38,094 bases of DNA from Prevotella sp. UBA4376 (GTDB lineage: Bacteria > Bacteroidota > Bacteroidia > Bacteroidales > Bacteroidaceae). Numbering within the stretch: position 1 is the stretch's first letter; every line of letters begins with the position of its first letter. This document shows positions 1 through 9,443 of the stretch, in pieces. The notes below the pieces were generated by a model that worked only from the letters and a program-made list of their open reading frames with translations, was not told the origin of the DNA and did not search any database. A program made the translations under genes and the position numbers. The stretch spans positions 1 through 38,094 of the forward strand of contig DGRY01000042.1 in the NCBI GenBank assembly GCA_002391185.1, written 5' to 3'.

Positions 1-396
1 AGTGCTTTCAACTTCATTCACGCTTGTGTTCCTGTAATGATGCGTCAGCGTGGTGGTAGCATTATCAACATGGCATCTGTTGTTGGTGTTCATGGAAATG
101 CTGGTCAGGCTAACTATGCAGCTTCAAAGGCTGGTCTTATTGCTCTTGCAAAGAGTATTGGTCAGGAGATGGGACCTAAGGGTATTCGTGCAAATGCTAT
201 TGCTCCTGGTTTTATTGACACAGCCATGACTCAGGCTCTTCCTGATGACATCCGTAAGGAATGGATAAGCAAGATTCCTCTTCGCCGTGGTGGTCAGGTT
301 GAGGATATTGCAAACACTGCTCTCTACTTGGCTTCTGACCTTTCAAGCTATGTTAGCGGTCAGGTTATCCAGGTTGATGGTGGTATGAATATGTAA
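1..396 (+). CDS. fabG: 3-oxoacyl-[acyl-carrier-protein] reductase, C-terminal part (5' truncated by window edge)
   Basis: This is the 3' part of an NADPH-dependent short-chain dehydrogenase/reductase that reduces 3-oxoacyl-ACP in fatty acid elongation in the cytoplasm. The reading frame is open from base 1, so the true start lies outside the window; the ATG at 37 is internal. The catalytic serine sits in INMASVVG, and the YxxxK catalytic pair is in NYAASKAG. The end GQVIQVDGGMNM is the usual FabG C terminus, and IPLRRGGQVEDIANTALYLAS is also typical of the family. The next gene begins about 27 bases downstream on the same strand, so co-transcription is possible. Other SDR enzymes look similar, but the C-terminal motifs favour FabG. 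Confidence 0.9.
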   Translation, partial: SAFNFIHACVPVMMRQRGGSIINMASVVGVHGNAGQANYAASKAGLIALAKSIGQEMGPKGIRANAIAPGFIDTAMTQALPDDIRKEWISKIPLRRGGQVEDIANTALYLASDLSSYVSGQVIQVDGGMNM

Positions 397-423
397 TTTT
401 TGATTATTGATTATTTTTGTTGG

Positions 424-1125
424 ATGAAAGTTGTCTATGAAGATAATCATATTATCATAGTTTATAAGGAGAGCGGAGAAATCGTTCAGGGAGATAAAAC
501 TGGCGATACTCCGCTTTCTGAAACTGTGAAGGAATATATTAAGGAGAAGTATAACAAGCCAGGTAATGTTTTCTTGGGTGTTGTGCATCGCCTTGATCGT
601 CCTGTATCCGGACTTGTGATGTTTGCCCGCACCTCTAAGGCTCTTCCTCGCTTGAATAAGATGTTTGCTAACGGTGAGGTGCATAAGACTTATTGGGCTA
701 TTGTTCAGCCAGAAGGCAAAGGAAAGGCAACTTATGTCCCTGATGGAGAATGGCACACTTTAGAAAATTGGATTGTTCGCAACGAGAGACAGAACAAGAG
801 TTATGTATATGATCGTGAAGTGCCAAATTCAAAGAATGCAGTTCTAAAGTATCGAGTGATAGGTTTTTCAGAGCGTTATACTCTTATTGAGGTTCGCCTG
901 CTCACAGGTCGTCATCATCAGATTCGTTGTCAGCTTGCTCATATGGGTTGTCCTATCAAGGGCGATTTAAAATATGGTGCACGCAGAAGTAATCCTGATG
1001 GAAGTATTTCACTTTTGTCGCATTTTGTAGAGTTTGTACATCCAGTTTCTAAGGAAAAAATAAGACTTGAATCACCTCTTCCCAATGATCGTTTGTGGCA
1101 TGAAATAGCAGCTTCTGTGAAGTGA
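424..1125 (+). CDS. RluA-family RNA pseudouridine synthase
   Basis: This enzyme isomerises uridine to pseudouridine in rRNA or tRNA. The catalytic motif HRLDRPVSG with the active-site Asp is near residue 55, followed by LVMFARTSKAL and the later family block LLTGRHHQIRCQLAHMG. At 233 residues it is a compact, single-domain member with no N-terminal S4 domain. I chose the ATG at 424 (MKVVYEDNHIIIVYK) because the first beta strand of the family begins there; the frame stays open to a TTG at 400, which would add only eight unlikely residues. Which nucleotide it modifies cannot be told from sequence alone. It follows fabG closely and ends before a clear terminator hairpin. Confidence 0.88.
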   Translation: MKVVYEDNHIIIVYKESGEIVQGDKTGDTPLSETVKEYIKEKYNKPGNVFLGVVHRLDRPVSGLVMFARTSKALPRLNKMFANGEVHKTYWAIVQPEGKGKATYVPDGEWHTLENWIVRNERQNKSYVYDREVPNSKNAVLKYRVIGFSERYTLIEVRLLTGRHHQIRCQLAHMGCPIKGDLKYGARRSNPDGSISLLSHFVEFVHPVSKEKIRLESPLPNDRLWHEIAASVK

Positions 1126-1186
1126 TTTTATAGTTTGTTATTCCTCTATATTCCGTCTATAATTCGTCTATATTGAATTAATAATG

Positions 1187-1214
1187 AACATCAAAAAAAG
1201 TTTTTGATGTTTTT
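1187..1214 (+). terminator. Intrinsic terminator after the pseudouridine synthase gene
   Basis: The arms AACATCAAAAA (1187-1197) and TTTTTGATGTT (1201-1211) form a perfect 11-bp stem with an AAG loop, followed by more T residues. It is AT-rich but well placed, 61 bases after the stop codon. Confidence 0.65.
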
Positions 1215-1281
1215 TCCTTTTTAAAACAAGCATTTATTCGAAAAAAATTATTTACTTTGCATTTAGTACGTAGGTAACTGA

Positions 1282-4200
1282 ATGCTTATGAAGAAATATT
1301 TTAAGTGGGCAGGCATTGTTGTTTTGGTGCCTGTGTTGTTAGTTCTTATTCTATTCTTGCTGTTTTACTTTCCACCTTTTCAAAATTGGGCAGTAAAGCA
1401 GGTTGCATCCTACGCATCAGAAAAAACACAACTTGATATACGTGTTGAGCATGTGAATCTTGAGTTTCCATTGAATTTGGGTATTGACGGAATACACGTT
1501 ATTCAACAAAATGATTCTCTTCCGCAGGTGAAAGATACTGTTGCCGATATTCGCAAGACAGTTGTTGATATTCAGCTTTTGCCTTTGCTTGACAAACAAG
1601 TGATGATAGATCAGATACTGTTTGCCGATATGAAGATGAATACCACCAATTTCATCCCTCAAGCACGAGTAAAGGGAAGGGTGGGGCATCTTGATTTGCG
1701 TTCACATGGTATAGATCTTGGTAAATCATTGGCTCATGTAGATAATATTTTACTGAAGGACGCTCGCTTGAATGTGGAACTAAGCGATACTGTTCCTGAA
1801 GATACAAGCAAGAGTGAGAATTTTTGGAAAGTAGATGTAGAAAAGCTTAAGGTAGCAAATACCGCTGTTTCTGTGCATATGCCTGGCGATACGCTACAGG
1901 TTGATGTTTATATGAGCACTATGAATGTGCGTGAAGGACACTTTGATCTTTATAAGAGCCTTTATCGTGTGGCTCATCTCGATTGGAAAGGCACATGCTC
2001 TTACGATAATCATTTCGCTGCTTATTCAAAGGGGCTTGATTTTAATCATCTTTCGCTTGCAGATCTTTCGCTTGCAGTGGATTCTTTCTATTATTGCAGT
2101 CCAGACATGAGCGTGATTCTACGTCATTGCCAGTTTAAGGAGAAGAGTGGTCTTAGCATTACTAATCTTGCTGGTCCAATGCGTATGGATTCATCGTGTT
2201 TTTATCTTCCAAAGTTCTATGCAAGTACACCGGGCAGTCGTTTGAAGGTGTCTTTGAAGATGGATCTTGATGCCTTCTCCGATTCTCTACCTGGAGTGTT
2301 TGAAACAACCGTTGATGGTTCGTTTGCCAAGGCTGATATTGTTCCGTTTATGGATGCTCTTCCACGTCGCTTCTGTGCTTTGTGGCCAAGTTATCCGCTC
2401 ACCGTGAAAGGCACAGTAAAGGGAAATCTGCAGAAATTGCGCTTTACAGGTTTGCAGGTTGAACTGCCAACAGCATTCCGCATCTCGGGCGATGGATTTA
2501 TTAGTAATGCTACTGATGTGAATCGTCTTAAAGCAGATGTTAATTTCAATGCACATACATATAATCTTGGTTTTATCACCAAGAGTTTCCTTGATGCCGA
2601 TTTGCTAAAGACCATTCGTGTGCCTTCGGGAATAGCCCTTGCGGGAAACGTGAAAGTTAACGGCAACAGATACAATACACGCTTCCGTGTGGCTCATGGA
2701 GGTGGTTCGCTTAGTGGAAATGCCAATATCGTTAATGGCAGAACGCTTCAATATACAGCCCGATTAAACTCTAATCGCATGCCTTTGCAGAATTTTGTAC
2801 CTCGTATGGGACTTTCTCGTTTCACGGGTTCTGTTTCTGTAAATGGCTCAGGCACAGATTTCATGCATCCTTCAACTCGTCTCTTAGCTAAGGCGCACAT
2901 TCGCTCGTTCAACTATGCTGGCTATAGCCTTGCAGGAATGAAGCTCGATGCTTCCCTTCGCAATGGTGTTGCCCATGCCACTGTTGATAGCAATAATCCT
3001 ATGCTCAAGGGACTTATCAGTATTGATGGACTCCTTCGTCGTAAGGTTGTAAAGGCAAGTGTTTCGTGCGACCTTTCACACGCCGATCTCTTTGGATTGA
3101 AGTTCACCGAAACCCCGTTCACCGTTGGTCTTTGTGCCAATGTGGATGTAGAGACCGACATGAACAAGTATTATAAAGTGCAGGGGCTCATCAGCGATAT
3201 TACTGTTCGTGATAACAACCAAACCTATCGCCCGGAAGACCTTGTTCTCGATCTTCTTACGAATCGTGACACTACCCATTGCGTTGCCGATTGTGGCGAT
3301 TTTCATCTTGTATTCAATGCACATGGCATGTACGACCGTATGCTTTCTCAAGTAGAGAAACTCACTCTTGAGTTGCAGTCACAAATCAAGAACCGCACAA
3401 TCAATCAAATACGCATTCGTGAGCGTTTGCCACAAGCACGCATCTATCTCACCAGCGGTTCCGACAATTTCTTTGTTCACATGTTGGGCACTTATGGCTA
3501 TCAGTTTGCCCGTGCAAACATAGATATGACCTCTTCGCCTGTAACAGGACTCAACGGTAGCGTGGCAATAGATTCGCTTATTGCCGACAGTATTCAGCTC
3601 GACACTATTCGTTTTAATATAGTGACCATCGACGATGATTTCCATTACACCGCTCAGGTGCGCAATGGAAAGAAAAATCCTCAATACACTTTCAATGCCC
3701 TGTTTGATGGTCAGCTTAACGATCGTGGATCCTCGCTCAAGGCTTCACTCTACGATGATAAGAACCGTCTTGGTGTTGATCTCGGTTTGCAGGCTATTAT
3801 GGAGCACAACGGGCTGCGTTTGTCGATAATGGATGAAGATCCAATACTTGGTTATAAAACTTTCCATGTTAACGACAGCAATTACATCTTCTTGGGCGAC
3901 GACCGTCGTGTGTCAGCTAACATGAAGTTGCAAGCCGACGATGGTATGGGTGTTCAAATCTTCACCGATGATGACAATCTTGAAGCCTTGCAGGATGTAA
4001 CTGTTTCATTGTATAAGTTCAATCTTCAGCAGATACTCTCTGTGGTACCATATATGCCTCATGTTTCAGGTGTTCTTGATGGTGATTATCACTTCATTCA
4101 AACTCAGGATGAGATGTCAATATCATCCAACATGTCGATAAAGAATCTTGTTTACGAGCATTGCCCAATGGGAAATGTATCTACCGAGTTTGTTTATATG

Positions 4201-5919
4201 CCTAAGTCCGATGGATCACACTATGTTGATGGTGTTCTCATGTGCGATGATAATGAGGTTGCTTCAATCAAGGGAACATATCTGTCTCAGGGCGAGGGCT
4301 ATCTTGATGCAACGCTTGCGCTTGCACATACACCAATGTCGCTTGTCAACGGATTCATACCTAATCAGATATTTGGTTTTCGTGGCTATGGTGAAGGGTC
4401 GGTGGCTGTAAAAGGCTCACTCTCTAAACCCGATGTGAATGGCGAAGTGTATCTCGATTCTTGCTATCTTGTGAGCCAACCTTATGGTGTTGAGATGCGT
4501 TTCGATAACGACCCAATAACCATTACCAATAGCCGCCTGTTGTTTGAAAACTTCCAGATGTATGCCAACAACGACAGTCCGCTCACCATCTCTGGTTATC
4601 TTGATTTTGCTAATCTCGACCGCATGATGATGGATGTGCGTATGCGTGCCGAGAATTTCCAGATTATAGATGCCAAGGAGAATTTGCGTTCAGAGGCTTA
4701 TGGCAAGGCATTTGTCAATCTCTATGGTATGATGTCGGGACCTGTTGACAATCTTCAGATGCGTGGTCGTCTTGATGTACTTGGTTCCACCGACCTCACA
4801 TATATCCTTCGCGACAGTCCGCTCACCACCGATAATCAGCTTGATGACCTGGTTAAGTTCACCGATTTTGCCGATACAGCGCAACTAACAGTCAACCGTC
4901 CACCGCTAACAGGTTTCAGCATGGATATGACTTTGAATATCAACGAGAGCGCCCACATTCTTTGTGCCCTCAATGCCGACAAGTCGAACTATGTTGACCT
5001 AATAGGTGGAGGCGAGCTTCGCATGAAATACAACAATGTTGATAACTTGCGTCTCACAGGTCGCTACACGCTCAATAATGGCGAAATGAAATATTCTTTG
5101 CCAGTGATACCTTTGAAGACTTTTACCATTCAGGATGGTTCGTATATTGAGTTTACTGGCGACCCAATGAACCCTCGCCTCAATATTACGGCAACCGAGC
5201 ATAACAAAGCTACAGTTTCGTCTGATGGTGGAGCCGAGCGCTCTGTTGATTTCACCTGTGGTGTTGTTATTTCAAAAAACCTCAACAACATGGGACTTGA
5301 ATTTATTATTGATGCACCACAAGATATGAGTGTGAGCAACCAGCTCAACACCATGTCAAAGGAAGAACGCGGAAAGATAGCTGTTACCATGCTCACCACA
5401 GGTATGTATCTCACCGATGGCAACACCAGCCGTTTTACTATGAACTCGGCTCTCAATGCCTTCCTGCAGAGTCAGATAAACGGTATTGCGGGTAACGCCT
5501 TGCGTACTCTCGACTTGTCGTTTGGTCTCGACAACACCACAGATGCAACAGGTACCCAGCACACCGATTATTCGTTCAAGTTTGCTAAACGTTTTTGGAA
5601 CAATCGCCTCCGTGTTATCGTTGGTGGGAAAATATCATCAGGCACTAATGCTGCTGGACAGAATCAGCAGTTCTTTAATAACATATCACTTGAATATCGT
5701 CTCAATGAGGCATCTACTCAGTATCTCAAGCTTTTCTACGATCGTGACAGCTACGATTGGCTCGAAGGCAATGTGGGTGAATATGGTGCAGGTTTCATCT
5801 GGCGCCGTAAGATATCTTCATTTAGAGACATTCTTAAATTCAATGATAGCAACAAGCTTTTGCTACCTTCTGATTCACTTGTTAAAACCCGTACCGACAG
5901 CATTAAAAACAAAAAGTAA
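1282..5919 (+). CDS. tamB: TamB-like translocation/assembly module inner-membrane protein (DUF490 C terminus)
   Basis: This is a very large periplasm-spanning protein of 1545 residues. One N-terminal transmembrane helix (about residues 9-32, rich in V, L, I and F) is followed by a long region of alternating beta-strand-like sequence with no enzyme motif, as expected for the beta-helical groove of AsmA/TamB-type proteins. The last 350 residues contain repeated beta strands such as LRLTGRYTLNNGEMKYSLPV and the end of the DUF490 domain (FAKRFWNNRLRVIVGGKIS, then LEYRLNE). TamB proteins bridge inner and outer membrane with a TamA/BamA-like partner and are implicated in outer-membrane protein insertion or phospholipid transport. 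The partner here is the next gene, whose ATG follows the stop with no spacer. The start could be 1282 or 1288. TACTTTGC at 1253-1260 is a near-consensus -7 box. Confidence 0.88.
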   Translation: MLMKKYFKWAGIVVLVPVLLVLILFLLFYFPPFQNWAVKQVASYASEKTQLDIRVEHVNLEFPLNLGIDGIHVIQQNDSLPQVKDTVADIRKTVVDIQLLPLLDKQVMIDQILFADMKMNTTNFIPQARVKGRVGHLDLRSHGIDLGKSLAHVDNILLKDARLNVELSDTVPEDTSKSENFWKVDVEKLKVANTAVSVHMPGDTLQVDVYMSTMNVREGHFDLYKSLYRVAHLDWKGTCSYDNHFAAYSKGLDFNHLSLADLSLAVDSFYYCSPDMSVILRHCQFKEKSGLSITNLAGPMRMDSSCFYLPKFYASTPGSRLKVSLKMDLDAFSDSLPGVFETTVDGSFAKADIVPFMDALPRRFCALWPSYPLTVKGTVKGNLQKLRFTGLQVELPTAFRISGDGFISNATDVNRLKADVNFNAHTYNLGFITKSFLDADLLKTIRVPSGIALAGNVKVNGNRYNTRFRVAHGGGSLSGNANIVNGRTLQYTARLNSNRMPLQNFVPRMGLSRFTGSVSVNGSGTDFMHPSTRLLAKAHIRSFNYAGYSLAGMKLDASLRNGVAHATVDSNNPMLKGLISIDGLLRRKVVKASVSCDLSHADLFGLKFTETPFTVGLCANVDVETDMNKYYKVQGLISDITVRDNNQTYRPEDLVLDLLTNRDTTHCVADCGDFHLVFNAHGMYDRMLSQVEKLTLELQSQIKNRTINQIRIRERLPQARIYLTSGSDNFFVHMLGTYGYQFARANIDMTSSPVTGLNGSVAIDSLIADSIQLDTIRFNIVTIDDDFHYTAQVRNGKKNPQYTFNALFDGQLNDRGSSLKASLYDDKNRLGVDLGLQAIMEHNGLRLSIMDEDPILGYKTFHVNDSNYIFLGDDRRVSANMKLQADDGMGVQIFTDDDNLEALQDVTVSLYKFNLQQILSVVPYMPHVSGVLDGDYHFIQTQDEMSISSNMSIKNLVYEHCPMGNVSTEFVYMPKSDGSHYVDGVLMCDDNEVASIKGTYLSQGEGYLDATLALAHTPMSLVNGFIPNQIFGFRGYGEGSVAVKGSLSKPDVNGEVYLDSCYLVSQPYGVEMRFDNDPITITNSRLLFENFQMYANNDSPLTISGYLDFANLDRMMMDVRMRAENFQIIDAKENLRSEAYGKAFVNLYGMMSGPVDNLQMRGRLDVLGSTDLTYILRDSPLTTDNQLDDLVKFTDFADTAQLTVNRPPLTGFSMDMTLNINESAHILCALNADKSNYVDLIGGGELRMKYNNVDNLRLTGRYTLNNGEMKYSLPVIPLKTFTIQDGSYIEFTGDPMNPRLNITATEHNKATVSSDGGAERSVDFTCGVVISKNLNNMGLEFIIDAPQDMSVSNQLNTMSKEERGKIAVTMLTTGMYLTDGNTSRFTMNSALNAFLQSQINGIAGNALRTLDLSFGLDNTTDATGTQHTDYSFKFAKRFWNNRLRVIVGGKISSGTNAAGQNQQFFNNISLEYRLNEASTQYLKLFYDRDSYDWLEGNVGEYGAGFIWRRKISSFRDILKFNDSNKLLLPSDSLVKTRTDSIKNKK

Positions 5920-8250
5920 ATGAATAAATACAGCCTTTCTCATATTGTAGCTTTCTCTGTGTTGTGTGTGCTTTCGGCTTGCAGCACCACAAACGGTGTG
6001 CCCGAAGGCGACCAGCTTTATACAGGTCTCACTCACGTTAAATACACCAACTACACCCCTTGTGATCATGCCACCGATATTCAGGCCGAAATAGATGCTG
6101 CCCTTGCCTGCGCCCCTAATGGTGCTTTCTTTGGAAGCAGTTATTATCGCACACCATTCCCTTACAGTTTGTGGATCTGGAATGCCTTTCACGACACTAA
6201 TGGTGCATTTGGCAAGTGGATAAACAAAACCTTTGGTAAGGCGCCTGTGCTCATGAGTTGGGTAAATCCTGCTTTGCGTGCTTCGGTGGCGCAGTCGGTG
6301 TTGCGCAATCATGGCTATTTCCGTGGTAAGGTTGACTATGATATTGTGGCGCAGAAGAATCCAAAGAAAGGTAAACTTGCTTATGATGTTGATATGGGGC
6401 ATCTGTTCACCCTCGACAGCATCACCTATAGCGGTTTCAAACCCGAAACCGACAGTCTTATTCAATCCACTCTTGACGAAACGGCAGTATGCAATGGCGA
6501 AGCCTTTGATATTTCCACCCTTGATGAAGAACGCCAGCGCATAAGTCGTTTGTTGCGCAATAATGGCTATTATTATTATCAGCCCGATTATGCTTCTTAT
6601 CTTGCTGACACAGTTACCGTGCCAGGAAGAGTGCAGCTGCAGTTTAAACTGGCTGATAATCTGCCCGCACGTGCTCAGCGCAAGTATTATATGGGTAACA
6701 TTCGTCTTGAGTTGCGCAAGCAGTTTATGGAAAAACTCAACGACAGCATTTCTCATCGTCGTTTCACCGTGCTCTATAATGGTAAGCGTTCGCCAATTCG
6801 TTCACGTGTAATCTTGAAGGATATGAAGTTGCGCCATGGGCAGCCATATAGCTATGAGAAATACGAAGAGTCAAACAATAAAATCTCGAGCAATGGCATC
6901 TTCTCAATGGTCGATTTCAAGTTTACACCTCGCGACAGCTCGCTCACTTGCGACACTCTCGATCTCACACTATCGTGCGTTTTCGATAAGCCATACGATG
7001 TTTATGTAGAAGGCAATTTCAAGGGGCGCACAAGTGGTCGCACCGGTCCGGGATTGGTGCTTGGTCTCACCAAGCGCAATGCCTTTCGTGGTGGCGAACT
7101 TCTTGATATTAATCTAAATGGAAACTACGAATGGCAAACGGGACATAATATTAGTGCTGGAGGCGACCGTATTCACTCTTACGAATATGGTGGCGACATA
7201 TCCCTTCATTTGCCACGTTTGCTGTTGCCATTCAATGTTGAGCGCCGTCGCCCACAACCTGGTCAGCGTTCGCGCCGTCGTTTTTTCTCCACCCCAACAA
7301 CCCTTCTTAAGGCATCAACAAGCGTTATCAACCGAGCTGGGTTCTTTAAGCGCCATATAGTATCGGGAGAACTCACATACACTTTCCAAACATCGGCACA
7401 GTCGGCTCACCAGATATCTCCGCTTACGCTTGAATACGAGTACATGACGAGCCACACACAGGAGTTTGATGAGATAATGGCAACAAGCCCTTATCTGCAA
7501 ATTTCGATGAAAGACCAGTTCATCCCCAAGATGCGCTATAGTTATGTTTACACCTCGCCGGCAAACTATCGCAATCCAATTTTCTGGCAGCTCAATCTCA
7601 GCGAGGCAGGCAATATTCTTGCACTTGGATACCTTGCTTGCGGAAAGAAGTGGAACAACAAGGACAAAACAATGTTCAAGAATCCTTTCGCACAGTTCTT
7701 CAAGATCGACACCGAGTTCCGCAAAACATGGGCAATGGGGCAACATTCCGATCTTGTGGCTCATGTGTCGGCAGGTGCTATATGGAGTTATGGCAATTCT
7801 ATGGCAGCGCCTTGGAGCGAACAGTTCTATGTGGGAGGTGCCAATAGCATTCGTGCTTTCACCGTGCGCTCTATCGGTCCTGGTGCTTATGTGCCTAACG
7901 AGAACACCACATCTTATCTTGACCAAACTGGCGACATCAAGTTTCTTGCCAATCTTGAATATCGTCCGCGTATCTTTGGCAATCTGTATGGAGCTGTGTT
8001 CCTTGATGCGGGCAATGTGTGGACCATGCACGATGAAGAATCTCGCCCAGGAGGACAGCTAAAGTTCAACCGTCTGCTCAAGGACATGGCTTTGGGCACA
8101 GGTGTTGGTGTGCGCTATGATCTTGATTTTTTTGTTATTCGTGTTGATTGGGGAATAGGTTTGCATGTGCCCTATAAATCAGGCTTTTTCAATATAGGTA
8201 AGTTCAAGGACAACCAAAGCATTCATCTTGCTATCGGGTATCCGTTCTAG
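5920..8250 (+). CDS. tamL: TamL: lipoprotein BamA/TamA-like Omp85 outer-membrane protein
   Basis: This 776-residue Omp85-family outer-membrane protein has a lipoprotein signal: the lipobox LSAC puts the lipidated Cys at residue 21. A lipidated Omp85 paired with TamB is the arrangement known in Bacteroidetes as TamL. After VPEGDQLYTG come POTRA-like modules to about residue 340, for example VLRNHGYFRGKVDYDI and LLRNNGYYYYQPDYA. The C-terminal half is a 16-strand-type barrel with the loop-6 signature in variant form, SIRAF where many members have (V/I)RG(F/Y). The protein ends IHLAIGYPF, a terminal phenylalanine suited to BAM-dependent insertion. The start codon directly abuts the tamB stop, which implies translational coupling. 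Confidence 0.9.
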   Translation: MNKYSLSHIVAFSVLCVLSACSTTNGVPEGDQLYTGLTHVKYTNYTPCDHATDIQAEIDAALACAPNGAFFGSSYYRTPFPYSLWIWNAFHDTNGAFGKWINKTFGKAPVLMSWVNPALRASVAQSVLRNHGYFRGKVDYDIVAQKNPKKGKLAYDVDMGHLFTLDSITYSGFKPETDSLIQSTLDETAVCNGEAFDISTLDEERQRISRLLRNNGYYYYQPDYASYLADTVTVPGRVQLQFKLADNLPARAQRKYYMGNIRLELRKQFMEKLNDSISHRRFTVLYNGKRSPIRSRVILKDMKLRHGQPYSYEKYEESNNKISSNGIFSMVDFKFTPRDSSLTCDTLDLTLSCVFDKPYDVYVEGNFKGRTSGRTGPGLVLGLTKRNAFRGGELLDINLNGNYEWQTGHNISAGGDRIHSYEYGGDISLHLPRLLLPFNVERRRPQPGQRSRRRFFSTPTTLLKASTSVINRAGFFKRHIVSGELTYTFQTSAQSAHQISPLTLEYEYMTSHTQEFDEIMATSPYLQISMKDQFIPKMRYSYVYTSPANYRNPIFWQLNLSEAGNILALGYLACGKKWNNKDKTMFKNPFAQFFKIDTEFRKTWAMGQHSDLVAHVSAGAIWSYGNSMAAPWSEQFYVGGANSIRAFTVRSIGPGAYVPNENTTSYLDQTGDIKFLANLEYRPRIFGNLYGAVFLDAGNVWTMHDEESRPGGQLKFNRLLKDMALGTGVGVRYDLDFFVIRVDWGIGLHVPYKSGFFNIGKFKDNQSIHLAIGYPF

Positions 8251-8404
8251 AATTACGAGTTACGAATTACGAATTTGGAATTAGTTGCTTCGCAATTCGG
8301 AATTATTTAATTACGAGTTATACATTCCAAAATTCGTAATTTGTAATTTGTAATTGCGCCTTTGCGCAACTAATTCCAAATTCGTAATTCGTAATTCGTA
8401 ATTA
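8250..8404. repeat. Dispersed palindromic repeat, family A, copy 1
   Basis: The two outer arms, 8250-8288 and 8366-8404, are inverted repeats matching at 37 of 39 positions. The arm core reads GAATTTGGAATTAGTTGC. Each arm contains a 7-base tandem motif (GTAATTC). The inside holds smaller hairpins (TTGCTTCGCAA and TTGCGCCTTTGCGCAA). It begins on the stop codon of tamL, so it may also act as its transcription terminator. A second copy lies in front of glnA at the right end of the window. Confidence 0.85.
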
Positions 8405-8409
8405 TTTAC

Positions 8410-8417
8410 TATCTTTG
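8410..8417 (+). promoter_or_regulatory. Bacteroidetes -7 promoter box for the nucleotidyltransferase gene
   Basis: TATCTTTG matches TAnnTTTG exactly and lies 43 bases before the ATG. The -33 position falls inside the right arm of repeat family A, and no clear TTTG is seen there. Confidence 0.6.
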
Positions 8418-8460
8418 TATGCTGAAAAAGATGAAGATAAAAATATAAACCATTAAAAGT

Positions 8461-9372
8461 ATGAAACCAACTTTATTATTGCTGGCTGCTGGTATGGGCA
8501 GCCGTTATGGCGGTTTGAAACAGCTCGATGGTCTGGGTCCTAATGGTGAAACCATTATGGACTATAGTATCTACGATGCTATTCAGGCCGGATTTGGAAA
8601 GATAGTATGGGTTATCCGTAAGGATTTTGAGCAGGATTTCCGCGAGAAGATTCTCTCAAAATACGAAGGACATGTGCCTTGTGAACTCGTGTTCCAGGGC
8701 ATTGACAGTCTGCCAGAGGGGTTCTCTGTTCCTGAGGGTCGTGAGAAACCATGGGGTACCAATCATGCTGTGCTTATGGCAATGAGTGCTATCAAGGAAC
8801 CTTTCTGCGTTATCAACTGCGACGATTTCTACAATCGCGACTGTTTCAAGGTTATTGGTAAGTTCCTTTCTGAGCTTCCTGAGGGCAGCAAGAACACCTA
8901 TGCTATGGTGGGCTTCCGTGTAGGTAACACTCTTAGCGAGAATGGTACTGTGGCTCGTGGTATCTGTTCAAAAGACGAGAACGGCAACCTTACCACAGTT
9001 GTTGAGCGCACAGAGATTGAACGTCATGGCTCTGAAATTCAGTACAAAGACGAGCAGGGTGAGTGGGTAACAGTTGATGATAACACACCTGTGAGCATGA
9101 ATGTGTGGGGCTTCACACCCGATTACTTTGAGTATAGCGAGGCTTATTTCCGTGAGTTCCTCTCTGATCCAAAGAACATGCAGAATCTCAAATCAGAATA
9201 TTTCATTCCATTGATGGTTAACAAGCTCATCAACGACAAAACAGCTACTGTTAAAGTTCTCGACACCACTTCAAAGTGGTTTGGCGTAACCTATTCTGCC
9301 GACCGCCCAAGTGTTGTGGCAAAGATACAGAGCCTTGTTGACGAGGGAGTATATCCTGAGAAGTTGTTCTAA
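8461..9372 (+). CDS. Sugar-phosphate nucleotidyltransferase family protein
   Basis: This 303-residue Rossmann-like nucleotidyltransferase carries the N-terminal signature LLLLAAGMGSRYGGLKQ (about residues 5-21), which binds the NTP, and the metal-site region VINCDDFYNRDCF in the middle. Family members join a nucleoside monophosphate to a sugar 1-phosphate or a related phosphate, releasing pyrophosphate. The substrate cannot be fixed from the motifs. The nearby GH94 phosphorylase yields glucose 1-phosphate, so an NDP-glucose product is a reasonable but untested idea. The ATG at 8461 fits the conserved N terminus and follows a good -7 box. It is transcribed alone, with a strong hairpin directly after its stop. 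Confidence 0.8.
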   Translation: MKPTLLLLAAGMGSRYGGLKQLDGLGPNGETIMDYSIYDAIQAGFGKIVWVIRKDFEQDFREKILSKYEGHVPCELVFQGIDSLPEGFSVPEGREKPWGTNHAVLMAMSAIKEPFCVINCDDFYNRDCFKVIGKFLSELPEGSKNTYAMVGFRVGNTLSENGTVARGICSKDENGNLTTVVERTEIERHGSEIQYKDEQGEWVTVDDNTPVSMNVWGFTPDYFEYSEAYFREFLSDPKNMQNLKSEYFIPLMVNKLINDKTATVKVLDTTSKWFGVTYSADRPSVVAKIQSLVDEGVYPEKLF

Positions 9373-9375
9373 GGC

Positions 9376-9407
9376 GCAAAGCGCAGGCGCAGACGCCTGC
9401 GCTTTGC
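9376..9407 (+). terminator. Strong GC-rich hairpin after the nucleotidyltransferase gene
   Basis: GCAAAGCGCAGGCG (9376-9389) pairs perfectly with CGCCTGCGCTTTGC (9394-9407) around a CAGA loop, starting four bases after the stop codon. No T-tract follows directly, so it may be a terminator or an mRNA 3'-end stabiliser. Confidence 0.55.
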
Positions 9408-9443
9408 TATTGAATAATGAATATTGAATATTGAATAATATTT

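Noticed and set aside
5875..6756. Minus-strand ORF of 293 codons antisense to tamL
   Set aside because: The opposite strand encodes a convincing lipoprotein Omp85 with lipobox and POTRA pattern; the antisense frame has no recognisable domain.
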